This document shows positions 28,401 to 34,618 of a stretch of DNA of 64,000 nt, piece after piece. A program made the position numbers and the translations under genes. Position 1 is the stretch's first letter. Every line of letters begins with the position of its first letter. The stretch covers positions 62,001 to 126,000 of the forward strand of contig OZ006972.1 in NCBI GenBank assembly GCA_963931255.1, written 5' to 3'. The stretch is from CALUVN01 sp944323595. Its GTDB lineage: Bacteria; Cyanobacteriota; Vampirovibrionia; Gastranaerophilales; Gastranaerophilaceae. The notes under the pieces were generated by a model that saw nothing but the letters and a program-made list of their open reading frames with translations, was not told the origin of the DNA and searched no databases.

Positions 28401-28625
28401 GCGAACAACGTGAAACTTCCGGAAATGAGCGTAAAACCGTACGTTGAATACGGGGTTGGCGTACAGCGGAACTGGGCGGATAAGTTCACGGCGTTCTTGC
28501 AGGCAATGATACGCAACGGCGGACGTAATGGTATTGCGCTGACCGGCGGCTTCCGATTCATGCTCGGCTCCGATGACAAAGACAACGACAAACCGAAAGT
28601 TAAAAAAGAAATCAAGTCGCTATAG
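25449..28625 (+). CDS. Pmp-like autotransporter with poly-G tract (predicted phase-variable)
   Basis: A protein of 1058 residues. A charged N-terminus with five glycines (18-22) encoded by 14 consecutive G precedes a hydrophobic signal segment (ALLTAFLLGVTPAVAA, about 26-41). The passenger has repeated GGAI and FxxN motifs (GGAIYN, FINN, FIGN), the pattern of chlamydial polymorphic membrane proteins, and should form a beta-helix. Residues about 790-1045 form the autotransporter beta-barrel (VWFRPYTTFES to GGFRFMLG), followed by an unusual charged tail of about 15 residues. With 13 or 15 G the frame stops within a few codons, so the tract can act as an on/off switch. Codon use differs between the passenger core and the rest. 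Confidence 0.85.
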   Translation: MRKDNDTTLKTLNDEHFGGGGGASKALLTAFLLGVTPAVAADGDLSAPSNDSLYTLNRVETAGENTITKFEYNSATGEFTPVYYRLQLNNTQFGAQDGDVELNFGWQTGADGNPEFVKDPANPVGQSIVYKYLSSVTQNPKLENDDEIESVTGNFVNIAIDSDYGALSNDGTDAVIDSINSNFIGNTVESNRFGAAGAAITNMSGQIGSITGDFINNSARELWAGSSSNYNPAWGGAIYNMGNITGKIKGNFINNSAIGVQSGGGAIYNFQGIAGLTGDFIGNHVISIDGENKVSLIAAGGAIYNGGIIGEKDALTLPALNQYSTKVAVTNVATGEILYLYQNLPSILEDDLEEFVNEVKTEYLDKGYKFQEVGAEMAVPEETFKQLLELLDSDSERSSYFAATNTVKEIFGDSAFVNTVGGIENSSFIGNYAVAKDGIARGGAIYTITDLKLTAKDGYTSVFAGNYVSDKDGTRDEGIYVNGTELTLNTETGGQILMDDMINGYEGYSLSLEGDGTGAIYLNRPVTAQKYDENAGGLVSTAATINVNNGANVYLNNETNIDNNNLNMNGGFVSLINNTIGVSALNSMTVSADTDIVADVDLAAKEMDRFTAASYGEHTGSLNVVGMNILKDAVESEDVTAVYFAEPGLKDHVTTSMSEVPDSFQMTAYTPIYKYNVTYDNENEYDGKGDGGYFLFTRGDKILGGGGSTGNDSDAFNPAVLATPVANLAAGQAAVNEAFKYVFEHADAFTQLPAMERYAKINANKYALSTDFNDNMPSYAEQLQNKAVWFRPYTTFESINLDNGPDVDAITYGSLVGFDGDFKEMKNGWHRVFTGYAGYMGSSLNYSGVDTTMNGGLLGFTETFYKGNFWTAITASAGASVGESHTMYGKEDYTSLLAGVGSKTGYNFEFKDGKFIIQPIMYLSYTFVNTFDYKNAAGVNIESDPLHTIQLNPSVRFIANLKGGWQPYASVGMVWNLMNESKVTANNVKLPEMSVKPYVEYGVGVQRNWADKFTAFLQAMIRNGGRNGIALTGGFRFMLGSDDKDNDKPKVKKEIKSL
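25500..25513. repeat. Homopolymer of 14 G in the autotransporter
   Basis: Codons 18-22. Adding one G gives a TAA after two more codons; removing one gives a TGA about seven codons later. Only the 14-G length (or 14 plus or minus 3) is translated in full. Confidence 0.95.
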
Positions 28626-28640
28626 CAAACAGTAATAAAA

Positions 28641-28730
28641 AAAACAGAGAAGAAAAATTTTTTTCGGAACACGCGACTCACTGCGTTCGCGCTATCGTCC
28701 TCAAAAAACATTTCTCCTCTGTTTTTTGCT
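28641..28730 (-). repeat. Core-in-hairpin element, copy 1
   Basis: A 38-nt core (28665-28702), read on the minus strand, begins GAGGACGATAGCG and ends CGTGTTCCG. It sits between arms that pair with one another (ACAGAG-A-AGAAA with TTTCT-C-CTCTGT, plus A/T tracts). It lies right after the autotransporter stop and may serve as its terminator. Confidence 0.75.
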
Positions 28731-28858
28731 ATCACAAAAGAAGAGATTAAGTCACTCTAAAGACGATAGGACGTTAAGTCTTTTACATTAGCTCCGCTCT
28801 CCAGCATTGTGTGGGAGAGGAATTAAAACTGCTAAGCTCTTACGGTCATGACAAAGTT

Positions 28859-28885
28859 GGTGGGCACACGTTCGCTTTGCCCACC
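28859..28885. repeat. Hairpin GGTGGGCA/TGCCCACC
   Basis: An 8-bp perfect inverted repeat (28859-28866 with 28878-28885) around an 11-nt loop; no U-tract. Confidence 0.75.
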
Positions 28886-28910
28886 CTATAACTTCTGCAC
28901 TGCCTGCAAA

Positions 28911-28992
28911 AAAGAATACAGAAAAGTTATTTGAGGACGATAGCGTGAGCAGAGCGGAAGCGTGTTCCGAAAATAACTTTTTTGTATTCTTT
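28911..28992 (+). repeat. Core-in-hairpin element, copy 2
   Basis: A 37-nt core (28933-28969) with the same ends, GAGGACGATAGCG and CGTGTTCCG, in the orientation opposite to copy 1. The arms are 22 nt each and fully paired in two 10-bp blocks (AAAGAATACA/TGTATTCTTT and AAAGTTATTT/AAATAACTTT), yet their sequence is unrelated to the arms of copy 1. Confidence 0.8.
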
Positions 28993-29001
28993 AGTAATGC
29001 T

Positions 29002-29025
29002 GTCAGGCATTGCCTGACCTACATA
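29002..29025. repeat. Palindrome followed by CTACAT, variant 1
   Basis: GTCAGGCA and TGCCTGAC (29002-29009, 29011-29018) followed by CTACATAA. The same tail follows different palindromes at 33556 and 36549. Confidence 0.65.
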
Positions 29026-29207
29026 AGCTGAAAGCGTAGAAAATCCGTTTTTTGAAAAACGAGGTTTTCAAGCTGTTCAGGAGCTTACAGGGTGGAAAAT
29101 CCTGCCATTTTACAAGCTAAGATGCTGAACCAAGTTCAGTACGACAGTTACTTTGAAAGTCCTTTAATAAGCGGCTTTTATAACGTCCGTAAGAGCTTTT
29201 CAATATT

Positions 29208-29261
29208 CACCCTCTCCTTAATGCAAAGTGGTAGGGGGAGGTGCAAACATTATGTTTGCTA
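29208..29261. repeat. CCCTCTCC / GCAAAC repeat overlapping the nucleotidase stop
   Basis: CACCCTCTCC (29208-29217) and GCAAACAT-T-ATGTTTGC (29243-29259). The last base of the palindrome plus TA forms, on the minus strand, the TAG stop of the nucleotidase gene. Confidence 0.7.
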
Positions 29262-30905
29262 CGCCGCGGCTTTTGTTTCTTCTGACGCTTTTTCCGGTGC
29301 CATATCATCAATAACCTGAATTCTGCCATCGGCTTTGACTTCAAGAGGTTGATTTTCATGTTTGATATAGTTGCCGACTACTATGTCTTTATCGTGGTCA
29401 AATTTCTGTATGGCATTTGCATACCTGTGCGGCAATCCAAGCCCCATTTCCTCACTATTTATACAGTAATCATCAGATGCAACCGTATACATTTTATCAG
29501 TTCTCGGATTGTTTATATCTATAGGAGTTTCTTTACCATCTTTATCGACAAATGACATGGATATCAAATCACCAGATTTAGTAAACTGGTATTTTAGTCC
29601 GGAAACCTGAACTATACCGGGTCTGTGAGATTTAGAAGCCATAGAGGTTTTGATTCTGTTTCTTATAGCATTAACAATCTCAGCTTCAGACGCCTCTATA
29701 ACCGCAACTTTGTTGGCAAATGGCGAAATTATAGCCAAATCTCTTGTATCAATTCCGCCCTGTTCAAACTGTCCTCTTATATTTGCGGAATTCATAACAG
29801 CGATATCTGTACCGAGTTCTTTTCTTAAAGCATCAACAATCAAATCACAATGCGGGTTTTCAGAACCGTATGCATCCTGCGGATATTTTTCAGCTGATTT
29901 TATAAAACCAACACGTTCTGGTTTTCCTAATATTTTTTCAAAAATATCCCTAGCTACAATGCTGCGGCTATATTCATCTGTATTTCCAAGATTATTTTGT
30001 GCTTTTGTTATCACACCATCCTTGTTGAATTCTACATTCAGGATACCGAAGTTTTTACCGTCACGTCCTGCCTGTGTAATAATAACAGGTTCGCCGGATG
30101 GTGAATTAAAGAGATTTACATCCTTTTCAATTCCTTTGAGCAGATTATGCGTATGAGCACCAAGGATAATATCCACACCGCTTACTGATTTCGCAATTTC
30201 AACATCATGCCTGTAACCTGAGTGAGAAAGAACTATAATTTTATTAATCCCTTGAGATTTCAGATTATCAACTTCGTTTTGGAGTTCCGGAATAACTTTT
30301 TTAAAATCAGTTTCTATATTGAGTCCCGGAATATGCTCCTGCACTTTAACGTGCGCGGCAAGATCTGTCGGAACAAGTCCGATAATACCGTATTTGTTAC
30401 CGTTTACTTCTTGTATATAAGATTTTTCTATATAATTTTTAAGAGGGTTATCAGGTGACGGATTGAGGTTAAGCCCTAAAAGTCTGTAGGTTTTATCCTT
30501 AATTATTTTGACAAATTCCGGAGTAGGTTCATCACATTCGTGGTTTCCGAGAACATTTGCCATAAATCCGCCTAAATTCAAAAATTTATTACCTACCATA
30601 AGGTGTTTTATATCTTCTCCGAGCATAATATCACCGGAAGCAAATTTCATCTTATCAACTTTATCTGACGGTGTAAAAGAGTCAAACTGATTGACTGCTG
30701 TAAGTAATCTCTCCATTCTGATATTTTGTCCGTGAACATCATTTATATAAAAAATACTTGTTTTTATAGAATCATCCGTCTTTTTAGGAGATTTTAAATT
30801 AAAGTTTGCCCAAACCGGACTGTTTTTTGTTTTTTGCGATGAATAATTCATCGTCTGCATTAAGTTAAAGTGATTATAAATATTAGGACCTGCTGAATTT
30901 ATCAT
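29259..30905 (-). CDS. 5'-nucleotidase / UshA-like metallophosphoesterase
   Basis: A protein of 548 residues. The N-terminal calcineurin-like domain (about 50-300) has metal-binding INDVHG, FASGD, VLGNHECDE, VLSHSG and GAHTHN; the C-terminal nucleotidase domain (about 340-530) has MNSANIRGQFEQGGI and ISPFANKVAVIE. It should remove phosphate from nucleotides or nucleotide sugars. Most such enzymes are exported, but no signal peptide is seen: the first 45 residues are polar and disordered-looking. Its stop codon is contributed by a dispersed repeat. The two neighbours on either side are separately promoted. Confidence 0.85.
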   Translation of the reverse strand: MINSAGPNIYNHFNLMQTMNYSSQKTKNSPVWANFNLKSPKKTDDSIKTSIFYINDVHGQNIRMERLLTAVNQFDSFTPSDKVDKMKFASGDIMLGEDIKHLMVGNKFLNLGGFMANVLGNHECDEPTPEFVKIIKDKTYRLLGLNLNPSPDNPLKNYIEKSYIQEVNGNKYGIIGLVPTDLAAHVKVQEHIPGLNIETDFKKVIPELQNEVDNLKSQGINKIIVLSHSGYRHDVEIAKSVSGVDIILGAHTHNLLKGIEKDVNLFNSPSGEPVIITQAGRDGKNFGILNVEFNKDGVITKAQNNLGNTDEYSRSIVARDIFEKILGKPERVGFIKSAEKYPQDAYGSENPHCDLIVDALRKELGTDIAVMNSANIRGQFEQGGIDTRDLAIISPFANKVAVIEASEAEIVNAIRNRIKTSMASKSHRPGIVQVSGLKYQFTKSGDLISMSFVDKDGKETPIDINNPRTDKMYTVASDDYCINSEEMGLGLPHRYANAIQKFDHDKDIVVGNYIKHENQPLEVKADGRIQVIDDMAPEKASEETKAAA

Positions 30906-30994
30906 TAATCTTACCTTCTATAATCTGCCATTTTTTCTAAAACCTGTGAATAATTTTTCTTACCATTTTTTAATACTTTGTTAAGTTATTTTTA

Positions 30995-31028
30995 CAAAAA
31001 ATAAGACAAGCCCTACGCAGCTTGTCTT
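30995..31028 (-). terminator. Terminator of the peptidase-like gene, stop codon in its loop
   Basis: AAGACAAGC (31003-31011) pairs with GCTTGTCTT (31020-31028); a U-tract follows on the minus strand (31002-30995). The TAG stop (31015-31013) lies in the loop. Confidence 0.85.
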
Positions 31029-32410
31029 TTCATTTCCTTATAAGAATTCAATCCCTCAACCCAATTTTCCACCATATTTATATCATCTCTCAGAACCGAC
31101 TCCGGAAGAGCTGCATGGTGAATTTTAGGTAAAAGGAATTTTTCATTGTACTCAATCGGTTTTGAGATATTATCATCAGTATCGTTGCATATAAAACTTA
31201 TTGTGCCGTCTTTATTCTGTTTAGTACCGACAATGGTAATCTCATGTCCGTTGATAATAACGTTATTCGGATCAACCTGAGTATAACCGATAATAACATT
31301 TTCGCCCATATTTAAGGCTTGAAGAATATGTTTTTTCATAGTATTAAAATCAGTTTCATAGCCGACAAGGCGTGCATTTTCATCTACTTTTTGATACGTA
31401 ATGGAAAGTTTGTTTTTATCTTCTACAACTGACTCTGTGAAAGTTTTTTCAAATTCAATCAAGCCTTTATCATTTTGATTGAATTTACCGGCTCGTTTGT
31501 CAGACAAAGAGTTATACGACTGTTGTGAACCTATTTGCATCAAAGTAGACTGCATTAATACATCAATAGGGGAACGTTCAAGCGGATCACGGTGGGTGGT
31601 TTGAATTTGAGCTCTCAATAGTGCATTTTTATCCGGTGCAAACTTTAACGTTGCCTCATCAAAATTATCAGCCTTGTAAGGTACTTCAAAAGCGTTTAAC
31701 AGCCATATAGCGTCAAGAGTATTATCCGCAAGATTTTTCAGTTTAATAGTTTTTTCTACTGATACATTTGGAGAAGTCAGCCCCTCAACAAATCTTGTAA
31801 ATTCAGCAGGCATCTCTTTAGCAAGGTTAAATTCAATACTTGATGCAACACATGTGCCTGAATGAGGGACATCAATTTCCTGTTCGGCAAGAGCCTGTGT
31901 CAACAAATTTGACTGATTATCAGCACAATATGCTTTAAGAGCCTGATCTCTGTACTCTGACGGGATATCCCCGAACTGTTGTGTAATAATGAACGGATTT
32001 GCAAGAGTATTTATCGTATCACTAAGTAATGACAAATTACTGAGCCCCCGCGCACGTTCGGTTGTTGCTATTTTATATAAATTATCCAGTACAGACGATG
32101 AATCGTTTGAATCTGAATTTAACAGTACACCTTTTTTAAACAAAACTTCCAGATTTTTTCTTGAATTTTTATCAGTCATATTCAAAAGTGTAGTATATTT
32201 TTTCTGTTCATCTTTTGAAACAAATTCAGCCCTGAAGTTAGGTGCAGTTTGGATAGATTGTGGAATAGTATTTATCGGATTGGAAGTAAAATCAACACCT
32301 GTAAAATTGTTGTCATGCTTTTTTGTGTTAATATCTGAATTCTGCATGCAAACAATTGTGTTATAATTATGATGTTGATAGTTTGAAATTTTTGAATTCA
32401 CTATTTCCAC
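31013..32410 (-). CDS. Putative papain-like cysteine peptidase or related protein
   Basis: About 465 residues, family not recognised. A cysteine at residue 187 (HSGTCVASSIEF), a histidine at 389 (NGHEITIVG) and an Asn/Asp pair at 409-410 (CNDTDDN) are in the order and context of papain-like peptidases, so peptidase activity is plausible. The first 65 residues are polar and low-complexity, without a signal peptide. The frame begins with GTG at 32410, 6 nt after TATAAT (32422-32417); a second GTG at 32401 has GGAG upstream and is an alternative start. Divergent from the TOPRIM gene across 49 bp. Confidence 0.5.
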   Translation of the reverse strand: MEIVNSKISNYQHHNYNTIVCMQNSDINTKKHDNNFTGVDFTSNPINTIPQSIQTAPNFRAEFVSKDEQKKYTTLLNMTDKNSRKNLEVLFKKGVLLNSDSNDSSSVLDNLYKIATTERARGLSNLSLLSDTINTLANPFIITQQFGDIPSEYRDQALKAYCADNQSNLLTQALAEQEIDVPHSGTCVASSIEFNLAKEMPAEFTRFVEGLTSPNVSVEKTIKLKNLADNTLDAIWLLNAFEVPYKADNFDEATLKFAPDKNALLRAQIQTTHRDPLERSPIDVLMQSTLMQIGSQQSYNSLSDKRAGKFNQNDKGLIEFEKTFTESVVEDKNKLSITYQKVDENARLVGYETDFNTMKKHILQALNMGENVIIGYTQVDPNNVIINGHEITIVGTKQNKDGTISFICNDTDDNISKPIEYNEKFLLPKIHHAALPESVLRDDINMVENWVEGLNSYKEMKRQAA

Positions 32411-32459
32411 TCCACTATTATATAAAAAACAATCTAAAAGAAAAAGTTGCTATAAAATT

Positions 32460-33512
32460 GTGGATATTTTTAAAATTGTTACAAACAATAATATGGATAA
32501 AATATTGAAAAGCATAAAAATAAAACCGATGAGTGCGGAACAATTAATAATTTCCGCAGACAGGCTGACCAGATTTAAACAAACGGAAACAAAGTATCTA
32601 AGGGTATTCAAAGACATTTTAAGCGCAAACTTAATCCTGCCGAAATTTAAAAAACGTGAATTAGACGAAATGTCTTATACAGATATAAAAAACTACGCAG
32701 AAGAAATCATAAATTATTCACTTGAAACTCTTGGATTAACGCTAAATAACAATTTTGTGATAAACCAACGGCTATATGACTATGAAAAAAGTATTTTTCA
32801 TCTGGATGAAAATACACAAAGCCTTTTAAAAAACAAAATAAACTACGATGCTCTTATAAAACTATTCAGCGATAATATCCCCAAAAATTTACGCTGGTTA
32901 AAAACGCTGTCAACAGGCAACGATATACTAAATGCTCGAGAAGAAAACGCCCAGCTTTATCCGATAGAAAAAGTTATAATAACCGAGGGTATAACAGAAG
33001 AGATATTACTGCCTGTATTTGCGAGAAATTGCGGGTATGACTTTAACAAAAACGGAATTTATTTAATATCTGCAGGGGGGAAAAATCAGGTAGTCAAACT
33101 GTTCTATAAATTATCAGAAACGCTAAAACTTCCAATTTTTGTCTTGTTAGACAAAGATGCAGAAGAAAATTTAAAAGAAATAAAACCGAAATTACGGGAA
33201 ATGGACAGAATTCATTTGCTCAGAAGCGGGGAATTTGAAGACCTATTGCCGCACGAATTAATTCAGAGAACACTAAACGACGACTTTAAAAATTTTTCAA
33301 GAATAGAGCTTGAATGTCTGAAACAAGATATGCCAATGGTAAAAATACTGGAAGAATTGTTTAAAGAAAAAGGACTGCATGAGTTTAAGAAAGCCGAATT
33401 TGCGGAACTTGTTGCAAAACAAATTTTATCACCGGCGGATGTTTCAGAAGAGATTCAGGACATAATAAATGAAATAAAGGCAAGCAGCGGCAGGACATCA
33501 ATTTATACATAA
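32460..33512 (+). CDS. Stand-alone OLD-type TOPRIM domain protein
   Basis: A protein of 350 residues. Residues 1-160 are mostly helical and unassigned. Residues 170-270 match the TOPRIM domain of OLD-family nucleases: glutamate in ITEGITEEILLPVF, SAGGKNQ, the DxD of LLDKDAEENL and SGEFEDLLP. The ABC-type ATPase that OLD nucleases carry at the N-terminus is absent, and no ATPase gene is adjacent. It may be a metal-dependent nuclease or a remnant. The frame starts with GTG at 32460; ATG at 32493 is an alternative, since neither has a good Shine-Dalgarno. Confidence 0.6.
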   Translation: MDIFKIVTNNNMDKILKSIKIKPMSAEQLIISADRLTRFKQTETKYLRVFKDILSANLILPKFKKRELDEMSYTDIKNYAEEIINYSLETLGLTLNNNFVINQRLYDYEKSIFHLDENTQSLLKNKINYDALIKLFSDNIPKNLRWLKTLSTGNDILNAREENAQLYPIEKVIITEGITEEILLPVFARNCGYDFNKNGIYLISAGGKNQVVKLFYKLSETLKLPIFVLLDKDAEENLKEIKPKLREMDRIHLLRSGEFEDLLPHELIQRTLNDDFKNFSRIELECLKQDMPMVKILEELFKEKGLHEFKKAEFAELVAKQILSPADVSEEIQDIINEIKASSGRTSIYT

Positions 33513-33732
33513 ATTAACAAAATATTACTTCTTGAACATCTAATTCAGATTTATTGTCGGATTAGTAAATCCGACCTACATTACTTTCCGCGAAGCATAC
33601 CTCACCCTATCCCTGTCTTGGATTTGCTCCACGCTCACGGAGCCTCGATAAAAAGCCTGCGGCTAAGCTGTCTCGTTCCGTTCGCTATCCGGACTTACTT
33701 CGTGTCGTCCGTCCGCAAATCCGCCTCCTACT
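33513..33732. other. Gene-free stretch before the tandem array
   Basis: Contains the hairpin at 33556, then degenerate copies of the dispersed repeats (a CTCACCC-TATCCC stretch, CCGTTCGCTATCC). A short minus-strand frame (33663-33887) crosses into the array and is considered chance. Confidence 0.6.
33556..33583. repeat. Palindrome followed by CTACAT, variant 2
   Basis: GTCGGATT-AGTA-AATCCGAC (33556-33575) followed by CTACATTA. Nearly identical to the copy at 36549. Confidence 0.75.
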
Positions 33733-34618
33733 AAGGAGAGGGGAAGAACGGTTTCTACAAAAGCCGCCATTTTAAAGATGTTTAAAACTCCTTGAATATT
33801 TAATACAGGCGACTGTTCCGACATTGAGGAGTAGTATTGATGCAAACTTATGTTTGCCAACTCACCCCTACCCCCTCTCCTTAACAAGGAGAGGGAAGAA
33901 CAGTTTAGACAAAAGCCGACATTTTAAAGATGTTTAAAACTCCTTGAATATTTAATACAGGCGACTGTTCCGACATTGAGGAGTAGTATTGATGCAAACT
34001 TATGTTTGCCAACTCACCCCTACCCCCTCTCCTTAACAAGGAGAGGGGAAGAACAGTTTAGACAAAAGCCGACATTTTAAAGATGTTTAAAACTCCTTGA
34101 ATATTTAATACAGGCGACTGTTCCGACATTGAGGAGTAGTATTGATGCAAACTTATGTTTGCCAACTCACCCCTACCCCCTCTCCTTAACAAGGAGAGGG
34201 GAAGAACAGTTTAGACAAAAGCCGACATTTTAAAGATGTTTAAAACTCCTTGAATATTTAATACAGGCGACTGTTCCGACATTGAGGAGTAGTATTGATG
34301 CAAACTTATGTTTGCCAACTCACCCCTACCCCCTCTCCTTGTTAAGGAGAGGGGAAGAACAGTTTAGACAAAAGCCGCCATTTTAAAGATGTTTAAAACT
34401 CCTTGAATATCTAATACAGGCGACTGTTCCGACATTGAGGAGTAGTATTGATGCAAACGACAAACTTAAAACCTGCAAGTTTTAACTATTTTGTTAAGCT
34501 CTTACGGTCTCTTACAAAAGCCGCATCTTCAAAGTTTTTCAAAACTTCTTTGAACACCTAATACAGGCGCCTTTTTGAAAGTTGAGGAGCAGTGTTGATG
34601 CAAACGTTTCGTTTGCTA
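33733..34618. repeat. 153-bp tandem repeat array, five good copies and one degenerate
   Basis: Units begin (at CAAAAGCCG) at 33758, 33910, 34063, 34216 and 34369, a period of 152-153 bp, with a diverged copy from 34515 to the stop of the next gene. Each full unit has an ACTCCT/AGGAGT pair, GAGGAG 8 nt before an ATG that opens a 14-codon frame (MQTYVCQLTPTPSP), a GCAAAC-TT-ATGTTTGC palindrome and a CCCCTCTCC hairpin. In the copy at 34216 the hairpin loop before the next unit is inverted (GTTAAG instead of AACAAG). The period is a multiple of three, but no long frame runs through. Confidence 0.9.

Larger units (their letters stand above)
28626..29258. other. Gene-free stretch packed with hairpin repeats
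   Basis: No credible gene in 633 bp; short frames such as 29092-29319 look like chance. It holds two elements with a shared core (28641-28730 and 28911-28992), a CGATAG-N-ACGTTAAGTC motif (28762-28779), a TAAGCTCTTACGGTC motif (28833) shared with 34494, a GGTGGGCA hairpin, a GTCAGGCA palindrome, a CTGAAC/GTTCAG hairpin near 29125 and a CCCTCTCC/GCAAAC repeat at the right end. Confidence 0.75.

Noticed and set aside
29092..29319. 75-codon plus-strand frame
   Set aside because: Composed of dispersed repeats and the end of the nucleotidase gene; no Shine-Dalgarno, no protein-like pattern.
33663..33887. Minus-strand 74-codon frame
   Set aside because: It crosses a repeat boundary, and the equivalent frame in the next units is broken by TAA.
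33733..34618. CRISPR array
   Set aside because: Units are 153 bp with no variable spacers and no cas genes nearby; it is a plain tandem repeat.
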